NCBI GenBank assembly: GCA_020431405.1
Contig: JAGQIK010000413.1
Span: forward strand, 1-48,818
From: Myxococcales bacterium
GTDB lineage: Bacteria; Myxococcota_A; Polyangia; GCA-2747355
Direction: 5' to 3'
Length of the DNA: 48,818 nt
Below the pieces are notes generated by a model, which worked only from the letters and a program-made list of their open reading frames with translations, was not told the origin of the DNA and made no database searches. The translations under genes and the position numbers were made by a program. Below, piece after piece: positions 34,461 to 42,596 of this stretch. The stretch's first letter is position 1, and every line of letters begins with the position of its first letter.

Positions 34461-36107
34461 CTAGTTGTCGTCCTGTACGAGCTGACAGAGCGCGCGCAGC
34501 TGCGCCGCGTCGCACGGGCTGTGCAGCGTGGCGCACGCGCCGCGCGATAGCAGCGTCGCGGCCCACTGGCCTTCGCCGTCGCCGGTGAGCAACGCGATGG
34601 GCGTGGCCGGGTAGCGCTCGCGCGCGCGCACGAGCGTCATCTCGGCCTCGGCGATCGGGGTCGACTCGTCGACCACCAGCAGGCTGACGCGACCCTCCTC
34701 GTCGGCGTGGGCCAGCACCTCGAGCACCTCGACGCCGGCGGCCGCGTGCACCAGGCGAAAGCCAGCGCCGCGCACGGCGCGCGCGTTCTGGCCGTGCACG
34801 CCGCCGCGCGGGTCGAGCAGCACCAGCGTGCGCACGGGCGCTGCCTGGAGGTCTGGCGGCGTGAGCGACGCCGGCGATACGAGGCCCACGCGCGTGGCGC
34901 GCCGGGCGCGGCCGTGATGGCTGGGCGCCGGCAGCAGCAGCGTGAAGCGCGTGCCGCGTCCCGGCTCGCTGTCGACCTGCACGTGGCCGCCGTGGTCGCG
35001 CACCAGGTTGTAGACCGTCGAGAGGCCGAGTCCGGGGCTGCTGTCCTGCTTGGTCGAGTACATCGGCTCGAAGATGCGGCGCCGCGTCTCGGCGTCCATG
35101 CCGCAGCCGTTGTCCTCGACCACCAGCGAGATGTAGCGCCCGGGCTCGACGAAGGGGCTCATCTCGTGTGCGTGGCTGAGGCGCATCTCCTGCGCCGAGA
35201 CGCGCAGCTCGAGCGCGCGGCCGTCGTCGTCGGCCATCAACAGCGCGTCGCGCGCGTTGAGCGCGAGGTGCGTGAGGATCTGGTCGAGCGCGAGCGGGTC
35301 GGCGAGCACGCGCATGCCGGCCGGCACGCGGTTGAGCGGCACGATCACGCCGTCGAACGAGGCCGAGAGCAGAGACAGCACCTTGTGTACGGCGTCGGCG
35401 AGATCGACGGCGCGCGTCTCGGGAGCGCGGCGGCGCGCGATCTCGAGCAGCCGGCGCGTGAGCTCGTTGCCGCGTTCGACGGCGCGGCCGATGTCGCGCA
35501 GGCTTTCGAGCGTGTCTTCGTCTACCGGCAGCTCCTCGAGCGTCTCGCTGAGGTAGGTCACGTTGCCCTGCACCGCGGCGAGCAGGTTGCCGAAGTCGTG
35601 TGCGATGCCGCCGGCCATCTGGCCGAGGGCCTCGAGCTTTTGCAGCTGCTGCAGCTGCTCGTCGATGTGGTCGTAGTGCGTGAAGACCAGCACGTGCTGC
35701 GTGCCGATGTGAATGCGATCGCCGAAGCGCAGCGCGCGCGCCTGCACTGGCAGGCCGTTGACGCGCGTGCCGTTCTTGCTCGAGAGGTCCTCGAGCATGA
35801 AGTGTCCGGGGTGCGGCTGCGTGATGCGGGCGTGGGCACGGGAGATCTCTTCGCGCTCGATGCGCAGGTCGGCGTCGAGGCCGCGGCCGATGACGATCGG
35901 GTCGCTGCCGATGCGGTGCACGCGGCTCTGGCCGTCCGCGCTGAGCACCACCAGCTGCGCGTGCTCGACGGCGGCCTCGTCGAAGGGCGGATCGAGCGTC
36001 GTGACGCTGTCGCCGAAGCGCTCGAAGCGCTCGCCATCGGCGTGCCGACCCTCGAGCGCCACGTCGATCGCGAAGCGGTCGCGTCGCGCTGATCGCTCGC
36101 TGTTCAC
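34461..36107 (-). CDS. Hybrid sensor histidine kinase: FHA - HisKA/HATPase - receiver
   Basis: A 548-residue soluble protein. The FHA domain (about residues 50-145) has IGRG, SRAH and the SSKNGTRVNG loop for phosphothreonine binding. The kinase has the H-box GGIAHDFGNLLAAVQGN (His about 170), N-box LALNARDAL, G1 DNGCGMD and G2 GLGLSTV. The C-terminal receiver-like domain contains LVVDEST at the phospho-acceptor strand. No membrane helix. The FHA domain replaces a usual sensor, so input may come from a Ser/Thr kinase, a common myxobacterial wiring. The GTG at 36107 is a tentative start; a TTG at 36149 is also in frame. Confidence 0.9.
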   Translation of the reverse strand: MNSERSARRDRFAIDVALEGRHADGERFERFGDSVTTLDPPFDEAAVEHAQLVVLSADGQSRVHRIGSDPIVIGRGLDADLRIEREEISRAHARITQPHPGHFMLEDLSSKNGTRVNGLPVQARALRFGDRIHIGTQHVLVFTHYDHIDEQLQQLQKLEALGQMAGGIAHDFGNLLAAVQGNVTYLSETLEELPVDEDTLESLRDIGRAVERGNELTRRLLEIARRRAPETRAVDLADAVHKVLSLLSASFDGVIVPLNRVPAGMRVLADPLALDQILTHLALNARDALLMADDDGRALELRVSAQEMRLSHAHEMSPFVEPGRYISLVVEDNGCGMDAETRRRIFEPMYSTKQDSSPGLGLSTVYNLVRDHGGHVQVDSEPGRGTRFTLLLPAPSHHGRARRATRVGLVSPASLTPPDLQAAPVRTLVLLDPRGGVHGQNARAVRGAGFRLVHAAAGVEVLEVLAHADEEGRVSLLVVDESTPIAEAEMTLVRARERYPATPIALLTGDGEGQWAATLLSRGACATLHSPCDAAQLRALCQLVQDDN

Positions 36108-36272
36108 AAGCGATCCATCGGCGGTTTTGCCTCCGCATGCAGGGTTCAAGGGCGCTGCAAATGTGTCTCGCGCACGCTCGCATAGTGCAGTGAATCCGAT
36201 GATTTGCCTGTATTTCCTCGCCTTTCACGTCCTCGCCACCGAGCTGACACATCGCGCCATCAGATCACAGGC

Positions 36273-37364
36273 GTGTCAGACGACGCGTCACACCACGCCC
36301 GGCGAAGCCCCATCGAGCGGCTGCGCGACGAGGGCCGCTTTCTGACCACGCTGGGGCTCGGCTTTGTCGTTGTCGGCCTGACCTATCGCATTCCCTGGCT
36401 CGCCGCCTGGGTCGGCTTCGCGCTGGCCGGCTACTCGGTGGTCGCCAACGACAGCATCCAGACCATCGGCACGTTCTTGTCGTCCAACAGCCGCACCCGC
36501 TGGCACGTGCTGTGGCTGTTCGTCGCCGGCGTCTTCGCCGTCACCACGGTCTACGGCTGGGCGACCCACTCGGGCGACGTCAGCTACGGTCGGCTGTCGG
36601 CCAAGGGCTTTCAGCACGCGCCGACCAGCTTCAGCTATTTGCAGCTCGCGGCGCCGCTGTTTCTGCTGGTGCTCACGCGCCTTCGCATGCCGGTCTCGAC
36701 GACGTTTCTGATCCTCTCGAGCTTTGCCAGCAAGGCCCAGGGCATCAAGGCCGTGCTGCTCAAGAGCCTCAGCGGCTATGGCGTCGCCTTCGTCTCGGCG
36801 CTGCTGCTGTGGCCGATCCTGACACCCATCACCGACCGCATGATCGCCCGCCAGCGCGAGGCCCATCCGGCCTGGCGCGCGGCGCAGTGGATCACCACCG
36901 GCTTTCTGTGGTCGGTGTGGCTGATGCAGGACGCGGCCAACGTCGCCGTCTACCTGCCGCGCTCGCTCTCGCTGGGCGCGATGCTCGCGTACGTGTCGCT
37001 GATCTCGTTCGGCTTGGCGCTGCTGGTGGTGCAGCGCGGCGGCAGCATCCAAGGCGTGGTCAGCGAAAAGAGCAACGTCCTCGACGTGCGCCCAGCGACC
37101 CTCATCGACCTCGTCTACGGCGCGATCCTCTACGTCTTCAAGGTCATCAGCAAGGTGCCGATGAGCACCACCTGGGTCTTCATCGGGCTGCTCGGCGGCC
37201 GCGAGCTCGTCATCAACCTGGTGACCCGCGAAGACCGCCGCAGCCTGCGCGACGTGGGGCGCATCATCGCGCGCGACGTGATGTTCGCCAGCATCGGCCT
37301 TGTCGTCTCGCTGCTGCTCGCCGTGCTGATCAACCCGGTGGTGCGCGAGGCGCTGCTCGGCTAG
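36273..37364 (+). CDS. PiT-like (phosphate permease-like) membrane protein
   Basis: A 363-residue protein with 9-11 hydrophobic helices and two-fold internal symmetry. Half 1 has VANDSIQTIGTFLSS with MPVSTTFLILSSF. Half 2 has MQDAANVAVYLPRS with VPMSTTWVFIGLLGG. These match the two PiT signatures (GANDVANA-like, and VPVSTTH-like) but with altered residues, so it belongs near the inorganic phosphate transporter superfamily and may carry another ion. The GTG at 36273 is a tentative start; no ribosome site is clear. It is divergent from the kinase gene. Confidence 0.7.
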   Translation: MSDDASHHARRSPIERLRDEGRFLTTLGLGFVVVGLTYRIPWLAAWVGFALAGYSVVANDSIQTIGTFLSSNSRTRWHVLWLFVAGVFAVTTVYGWATHSGDVSYGRLSAKGFQHAPTSFSYLQLAAPLFLLVLTRLRMPVSTTFLILSSFASKAQGIKAVLLKSLSGYGVAFVSALLLWPILTPITDRMIARQREAHPAWRAAQWITTGFLWSVWLMQDAANVAVYLPRSLSLGAMLAYVSLISFGLALLVVQRGGSIQGVVSEKSNVLDVRPATLIDLVYGAILYVFKVISKVPMSTTWVFIGLLGGRELVINLVTREDRRSLRDVGRIIARDVMFASIGLVVSLLLAVLINPVVREALLG

Positions 37365-37432
37365 CGACGCCGCGCGCCGTCAGCCACTATGCTGGTTGAC
37401 GTGAAGACCGCCCGCGATCACACAGCGCGGTC

Positions 37433-38824
37433 ATGACCGCCTCGTCCTCCAATGTGCCCTCGCGCGTGCGCTGCTACTGCGTCGACACCACCGACGCGCG
37501 GCGCGGCGACCAGGGGCTCTCGTGGATCGAGCTCGACCGCGAGGCGCGGCGTGTCAGCTTCATCGGCCCCAACAACCGCGAGATCGAGACCCACGACACC
37601 GCGGCGGCTGCCAGCGCCGCCTTCGACGCGCTGGTGGCGCGCCAGCGAGAGCGGGGCTGGGCGGTGGTCGACGACGAGGTGGCGGCGCACGAAGCGCTCA
37701 GCGCGCGCGAGCCCGAGCTCGAGCAAGCGATCCGCGACGCGCCCGACGACGACCAGCTGCGCGAGGTCTACGCCGACTGGCTGCAGCAGCAGGGCGACGT
37801 GCGCGGCGAGCTGATGGCGCTGCAGATCGCGCGCGGTCAGGCGCGCCGCGGAAACCCCGAGCAGTCGCTGGGGCTGGCCGAGCGCGCGCTGCTGTCGCGT
37901 CACGGCGGCCATCTGCTCGGCGACGTCGCCTGGTCGGAGCGGCTCTCGGAGGTCGAGCTCTCGTGGGCGCGCGGCTTCGTCATCGAAGCGGCGCTGCGGC
38001 TCGCCGTACACGACCCCAAGGCCGTCGCCCACCTGTTGCGCGCGCTGTTCGCGCTGCCGGTGTGCATGCTGCTCGAGCGCGTCAGCGTGTCATCGGATCG
38101 CGACAGCGCCGCGTTCTTCGACGGGCTGCGCGGCGCGCGGCTGCCCGAGAGCGTCGAGAGCCTGCGCGTCGGCGATGGCCGCGACGTCACCGAGCGCAGC
38201 GGGCACGTCGACGCCTCGGAGGTTTGGCATCAGCTGACCGCGCTGCAGCGGCTGAGCGTTAGCTGCGGCGACTTCGTGGTGCCCGAAGGCGCTGGGCTTT
38301 CGCGGCTGCGCGAGCTTTCGGTGCGTGCGCGGCGGCTGGGGTCAGGGGCGATGGCGCGTCTTTCGCGGCTGAGCATGCCCGCGCTCGAGCTGCTCGAGCT
38401 GCGCTGCGGCACCGCGGCCTACGACCCGTTCTGGCGCCGTCGCTATCGCGCGTACTACTGGGACTACTACGGCGACGACGACATCGATCGCCCCGGCCTC
38501 GCTGCCGACGAGATCGTGCAGCTGCTCTTCGCGCGCGGCTACGGCGCGCTGCGGCGCCTCGAGCTGAGCGAGCTGTCGTGTGGCGACGATCTGGCAGAGC
38601 GGCTGGCGGGCGCGCCGCTGCTGGCGCAGCTCGAGGTGCTGGTGCTGCGCGACGTGGCGATGACCGACGAGGGGGCGCGGCGCATCGCCGAAAACCGCGA
38701 CGCGTTCGAGCATCTCTATGCGCTTCACCTCGAGCGCAACGTGATCGGCCGGCGCGGCGAGCGCATGCTGCGGCGCGCGCTGGGCGACCGCGCGATCGTC
38801 GGCTTGCAGCGGGAGCAGGGTTAG
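37433..38824 (+). CDS. TIGR02996 repeat-companion protein with N-terminal WGR-like domain
   Basis: A 463-residue protein. Residues about 10-75 look like a WGR domain (SWIELDREARRVSFIG, then a helix with FDALVARQRERGW). The TIGR02996 domain follows (about 95-130, AIRDAPDDDQLREVYADWLQQQGDVRGELMALQ, in part). The rest has irregular leucine-rich-like repeats (LRELSVRARRL, LRRLELSELSCGDDL, YALHLERNVI). Proteins of this type are abundant in myxobacteria and planctomycetes and are thought to mediate protein contacts; function is unknown. A -10-like TATGCT lies about 45 bp before the ATG. Confidence 0.82.
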   Translation: MTASSSNVPSRVRCYCVDTTDARRGDQGLSWIELDREARRVSFIGPNNREIETHDTAAAASAAFDALVARQRERGWAVVDDEVAAHEALSAREPELEQAIRDAPDDDQLREVYADWLQQQGDVRGELMALQIARGQARRGNPEQSLGLAERALLSRHGGHLLGDVAWSERLSEVELSWARGFVIEAALRLAVHDPKAVAHLLRALFALPVCMLLERVSVSSDRDSAAFFDGLRGARLPESVESLRVGDGRDVTERSGHVDASEVWHQLTALQRLSVSCGDFVVPEGAGLSRLRELSVRARRLGSGAMARLSRLSMPALELLELRCGTAAYDPFWRRRYRAYYWDYYGDDDIDRPGLAADEIVQLLFARGYGALRRLELSELSCGDDLAERLAGAPLLAQLEVLVLRDVAMTDEGARRIAENRDAFEHLYALHLERNVIGRRGERMLRRALGDRAIVGLQREQG

Positions 38825-39034
38825 AGGCCACGGGCCGCAGGCCACGGGCCACAGGCCACGGGCCACAGGGGTCGATCGCGGACGCTCTGCACGCGTTGCA
38901 GCGCGAAGGCGGCGCGGGCCGGGCAGCGAAGCTACGCTCCAGCGTCTCGCTCGAAGTCTGCCGCCGCGGCGGCGAAGCGTCTCCCGCGCCCCGCTTGACG
39001 GCCCTGTGGCCCGTGGCCCTGAGCCCGTGGCCTC
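38825..39034. repeat. Intergenic palindromic element with 14-bp tandem units
   Basis: Three head-to-tail copies of a 14-bp unit (AGGCCACGGGCCAC or one-base variant, 38825-38866) start right after the stop codon. Their reverse complement recurs at 39001-39034 (CCTGTGGCCCGTGGCC, then CCCGTGGCCTC). Between them a smaller inverted pair is seen (GGCGCGGG near 38911 and CCCGCGCC near 38984). The RNA or single strand could fold into one long hairpin about 210 nt across. No ORF with natural composition lies inside. It resembles a REP/MITE-like element. Confidence 0.65.
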
Positions 39035-39060
39035 GTCTTGACGCGACCGACAAAAGCGAT

Positions 39061-39077
39061 CAGAGGCGCGCCCTCTG
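39061..39077 (+). promoter_or_regulatory. Hairpin just upstream of the second TIGR02996 gene
   Basis: CAGAGG-CGCGC-CCTCTG makes a 6-bp stem with a 5-nt loop, ending 9 bp before the ATG at 39087. No Shine-Dalgarno is seen there, so the hairpin may influence initiation or be incidental. Confidence 0.35.
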
Positions 39078-39086
39078 GTCGCACCC

Positions 39087-40175
39087 ATGAGCACTCCCGA
39101 CGACAACGTCGAGCCGGCGCGTGACGCCGCGCTCGAGGCCGCCATCGTTGCGGCGCCTGCCGCCCTCGAGCCGACGCGCGTCTACTGCGACTGGCTGTGC
39201 GAGCGCGGAGACGTGCGCGGCGAGCTGATGGCCATCCAGCTGCAGCGCGAGCTGTGTCGCGACGCGCGCGAGGAGCGGCGGCTGGCTGTCGAGCAGCGCG
39301 AGCTGATCGAGCGCCACTACCTCGATCTGTTCGGGCGGGTGGCCTCCTCGGGCCAGCTGCGCAAGGTGCGTCTGGTGTGGCGGCGCGGGCTCGTGCGCGC
39401 GGCCGAGCTGTGGCTCGAGACCGGCGATGGGTTCGACGAGGCGGAGCGTATGTTGGCGGCCGTGCAGCAGCTTCCGAGCGCGATCGTGCTCGAGCGGGTG
39501 TTGCTCTCGGTCGCCGATACCTTCGGCGCGTTCAGCGGCGCCATCGGGCGGGTCGGGCTATCGCCGTGCGTGCGCGAGCTGGTCTTCGACAGCAACCGCT
39601 ATCGCGAGGGCGAAGTCTGCTGGGAGCTGATGCAGCCGGGCATCCAGCACGTCGAGCGGCTCGACCTCTGCTGCGAGCGCGTCACCCTGCCCGACAAGCC
39701 GCGGCTCTTGCAGGCGCGCTCGTTGTCGCTGCGGCTGGGCAGCATCAGCTGCGGCGAGCTCGAGACGCTCGGCAGGCTCGAGGCACCCGAGCTCGTGTCG
39801 CTTTCGCTGGCCGTCACCGAGTATCACGGCGGCCGCGGCTGGCTCGGCACGCTCTACGCGCCGCTCGGCCGCGAGGTCGTGCCGCTGTTGCGCCCAGCCG
39901 GCACGCCGGCGCTGCGCGAGCTGGAGCTTCGCCGGCTGCGTCGCGGTGACGAGGTGATCGAGGCGCTGGTCGGCGAGCCGTGGCCAGCGCTCGAGCAGCT
40001 CGGGCTGGTCAGTTGCCGCGTCACCGACCAAGGGGTCGCGCTGCTGTGCAAGCACGCGGCGACCCTCGGCAACATCGCGCGCCTCGACCTGAGGCGCAAC
40101 GCGATCACGGCCGGCGGCCGGCTGGCGCTGCGTCGCGCGTTTGGCGAACGGGTGCTGCTCGGCGGCAACCCTTGA
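39087..40175 (+). CDS. TIGR02996 repeat-companion protein
   Basis: A 362-residue paralogue of the preceding gene without the WGR-like part. The TIGR02996 domain is at about residues 15-50 (AAPAALEPTRVYCDWLCERGDVRGELMAIQ, in part). Leucine-rich-like segments follow (VRLVWRRGLVRAAEL, LRELELRRLRRGDEV, LEQLGLVSCRVTDQGVALL, IARLDLRRNAI). No signal peptide. Both paralogues precede the FtsH-like operon on the same strand, but with 66 bp between this stop and the next start it may be a separate unit. Confidence 0.82.
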   Translation: MSTPDDNVEPARDAALEAAIVAAPAALEPTRVYCDWLCERGDVRGELMAIQLQRELCRDAREERRLAVEQRELIERHYLDLFGRVASSGQLRKVRLVWRRGLVRAAELWLETGDGFDEAERMLAAVQQLPSAIVLERVLLSVADTFGAFSGAIGRVGLSPCVRELVFDSNRYREGEVCWELMQPGIQHVERLDLCCERVTLPDKPRLLQARSLSLRLGSISCGELETLGRLEAPELVSLSLAVTEYHGGRGWLGTLYAPLGREVVPLLRPAGTPALRELELRRLRRGDEVIEALVGEPWPALEQLGLVSCRVTDQGVALLCKHAATLGNIARLDLRRNAITAGGRLALRRAFGERVLLGGNP

Positions 40176-40241
40176 GCGTCCGCTAGTTACGATCGCGCCA
40201 CTGTCCACCTGGCAGGGCTGCTATGGTTTGGAGCCCCGTAA

Positions 40242-40883
40242 ATGAGCGCCATCGAGACGAAAAAAGACCGGCCGCGGCTGCGTGTGGCCCAGCTCGTTCG
40301 CGACACCGACGCGGAGGGGCCCGGGCGCCGCTTCGCTCTGTGGGTCCAGGGGTGCACCCTGCGCTGCGCGGGCTGCTGCAATCCCGAGATGTTCGGCGAG
40401 CGCGGCGGCGAGCTGCGCGAGGTCGCCGAGCTCGTCGGGCTGGTGGCGTCGACGCCGCACATCGAAGGCCTCTCGCTGCTCGGCGGCGAGCCGCTGCAGC
40501 AGCCGGCCGGCGCCGCGGCGCTGCTCGCCGGCGTGCGCGCGCGCGGCCTGAGCACGATGGTCTACTCGGGCTACACGCTGGCCGAGATCGAGGCGCAGGC
40601 CGAGCGCGACGCGGCGGTGCGCGCGCTGCTCGAGGCCACCGACCTTCTGGTCGACGGGCGCTACGACGAGACGCAGCCCGAGCCGACGCGCCGCTGGATC
40701 GGCTCGCGCAACCAGCAGATGCACTTCCTCAGCGATCGATACGCGCCCGACGACCCGCGCTTCGTCGCCGACAACCAGGTCGAGATCCGCTTCGAGAACG
40801 GCCAGCTGCTCGTCAACGGCTGGCCGGCGGCGGCCGATGCGCTGCGCGACGCGCTGCGCGCGGGGCAGAGGAACAACCGATGA
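40242..40883 (+). CDS. Radical-SAM, NrdG-like activase-type protein
   Basis: A 213-residue protein with the [4Fe-4S]-binding CTLRCAGC motif (C-x3-C-x2-C) in LWVQGCTLRCAGCCNPEM. Also present are the SAM-binding LLGGEPLQQP and the later LLVDGRYDE typical of anaerobic ribonucleotide reductase activase and related short radical-SAM proteins. No glycyl-radical enzyme is encoded nearby. Instead it is the first gene of the AAA+/M41 operon, which suggests an activating or modifying role in that system (inference). The stop overlaps the next start by ATGA. A -10-like TATGGT lies about 14 bp before the ATG. Confidence 0.85.
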   Translation: MSAIETKKDRPRLRVAQLVRDTDAEGPGRRFALWVQGCTLRCAGCCNPEMFGERGGELREVAELVGLVASTPHIEGLSLLGGEPLQQPAGAAALLAGVRARGLSTMVYSGYTLAEIEAQAERDAAVRALLEATDLLVDGRYDETQPEPTRRWIGSRNQQMHFLSDRYAPDDPRFVADNQVEIRFENGQLLVNGWPAAADALRDALRAGQRNNR

Positions 40884-41974
40884 AGCGCGTCGCCGCGAGC
40901 GAGCATCGCGTGCTGAGCGTGGCGCGCGCGCTGGTCGGGCAGATCGGCGCCGACGCCATCGAGCCCGTGCTGCGTTCGAGCTACGCCATGCCGCCCAAGC
41001 TCGGCTCCACGGCGATGGCGCTGCTCGAGCAGACGCTGCGTGCCGGCGTGGTGCTCGCGCTCTGCCGGCGTGGCGGCTGGCGGCGCGTCGAGCACGCCGA
41101 CGCCGAGGGCGAGGTGCGCCGCGGGCGAATGTGGCAGCGCCACGGACCGCCGGCGCTGCGCTTCTCGCCGATGTCGGTGCAGCTCTGCCGCTGGCTGGCG
41201 GGCGAGGCGTTGGTGACCTCCGGTGCGACGCTGTCGTGGCGCGGAAAGCCGACGCTCGGCGATCAGCTGCTGCTCTATCTGGCCTGCGACCTCACGCTCG
41301 CCTGCGACGTCTCGCGGCGCGTCGCGGTCTCGCCAGCCTTTCGGCGCTCGCCGCTGTGCTGGCTCGGCTTTCCCGACGTGCTCTCCGCGGGCGAGGCCCC
41401 CGAGGCGCGCGAGCTCGACGCGTCGTCGTTCGATCCGTTCGTCGCCGGCGGCGACGGTGTCGTCGTGCTCGAGGCGCTGCAAGACGATCTCGTGGCGCGC
41501 TGGACGCGCATCGAGCGCCTAAAAGGGCGTGTTCGCAAGCCGTCGGCGCTGATCGCGCTCGGCGAGAGTCAGCGACGCGTGCTCGATCTGCTGATGGATT
41601 CGGCAGAGCGCTACGGGCGGCGCGACATCTGCGCCTTCGTCATCGAAGCCAGCGCGGCGCTGATGCGCGGCCCGCGCGACCCAGCGCAGTGGATCGGCAA
41701 CTTGACCCGCGCCGCGTCGCTGTCAGAACGCCAGCGCGCGCGCGAGGCGGCCGGCGCGCTGCTCGCCGGGCTCGAGCGGGTCAGCAGCTGGGTCGAGGGC
41801 GCGCGCGGCACACGCTTCTTTGACGATGACTACGCGCTGTCGCAGCTTCTGCTGCGGCGCTTCGAGCCGCTCGGCCCGGAGGGGCTTTCGCGCGCGCGCG
41901 CGCTGCGCTCGCAGCTCAGCGCGCTCGATGCCGACGCGGCAGATGTTTCGGCGCCCGAGCAGGCGCCGTCGTGA
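40880..41974 (+). CDS. Unknown protein of the FtsH-like operon
   Basis: A 364-residue protein. ATG overlapping the radical-SAM stop (ATGA), with AGAGGAA upstream. It is Arg/Leu-rich and helical with no signal peptide, and has blocks that look conserved: SYAMPPKLGSTAMALLEQTLRAG, WRGKPTLGDQLLLYLACDL and RSPLCWLGFPDVLS. I recognise no known domain. Its place inside the operon suggests one of the partner ('X') domains predicted for FtsH ternary systems, but this rests on context only. Confidence 0.75.
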   Translation: MKRVAASEHRVLSVARALVGQIGADAIEPVLRSSYAMPPKLGSTAMALLEQTLRAGVVLALCRRGGWRRVEHADAEGEVRRGRMWQRHGPPALRFSPMSVQLCRWLAGEALVTSGATLSWRGKPTLGDQLLLYLACDLTLACDVSRRVAVSPAFRRSPLCWLGFPDVLSAGEAPEARELDASSFDPFVAGGDGVVVLEALQDDLVARWTRIERLKGRVRKPSALIALGESQRRVLDLLMDSAERYGRRDICAFVIEASAALMRGPRDPAQWIGNLTRAASLSERQRAREAAGALLAGLERVSSWVEGARGTRFFDDDYALSQLLLRRFEPLGPEGLSRARALRSQLSALDADAADVSAPEQAPS

Positions 41975-42014
41975 GCAGTACCGGCCCGCAGTCGGGTCGC
42001 CACAGGAGGAACCG

Positions 42015-42578
42015 ATGAGTCGCGCCTATCGAATCGCCGTCTCCGAGACGCTGAGACGACACGTCAAGGTCGAAGACGGCGTGCAGACGCAGCTCGAGCT
42101 TCTTCACGTGCTCGCCGCCGAGCGCATGCGCGAGATCCTCGCCGCCGAGCTGGCCGAGCTCGGCTTCGAGCGCGACGGGCAGGTCTGCCGGCGCGTCGAC
42201 GAGGACGGCGTGGAGGTGACCGTCGACCTCGACGCCGGCACGGTCACCGTCAAGCTCGCCGCCGAGGAGGAGCTCGACATGACCGCGCGCGAGTCGGCAG
42301 CCTCGACACGCGCCGCCAACCCCGAGCTCGAAGAGCAGCTGCGCCAGCGCGCGCAAGAGCGGCTCGAGCGGCGCGCCGACGCCCGCACCGAGCGCATGCG
42401 CGAAGAGGTGACGGCGACGCTCGAAAAGAAGCTGCGCGATCTGCGCGCCGAGCTCGACGGCGCCGTCAACCGCGCCACCGGCGCGGCGCTCAAGGAAAAG
42501 GCCGCCGAGCTGGGCGAGATCGAAGAGATCACCGAGGACGACGAGACGGGATCGCTCACCATCCGCGTGCGCGTGTAA
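42015..42578 (+). CDS. Coiled-coil protein of the FtsH-like operon
   Basis: A 187-residue protein with a strong AGGAGGAA site. The N-terminal half is a small alpha/beta domain (LHVLAAERMREILAAELAELGFERDG, then EVTVDLDAGTVTVKL), loosely like the DUF1257/Ycf35 arrangement. A charged coiled coil (about residues 100-165) and an acidic C-terminal strand (EEITEDDETGSLTIRVRV) follow. DUF1257- and DUF2997-like genes accompany AAA+ genes in cyanobacteria and planctomycetes (recalled, not searched). Likely an adaptor or substrate of the protease. Confidence 0.75.
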   Translation: MSRAYRIAVSETLRRHVKVEDGVQTQLELLHVLAAERMREILAAELAELGFERDGQVCRRVDEDGVEVTVDLDAGTVTVKLAAEEELDMTARESAASTRAANPELEEQLRQRAQERLERRADARTERMREEVTATLEKKLRDLRAELDGAVNRATGAALKEKAAELGEIEEITEDDETGSLTIRVRV

Positions 42579-42596
42579 TACGCACCCAGAGATACC

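Noticed and set aside
38825-39034. CRISPR array
   Set aside because: Three units of only 14 bp abut each other with no spacers, and no cas genes are in the window.
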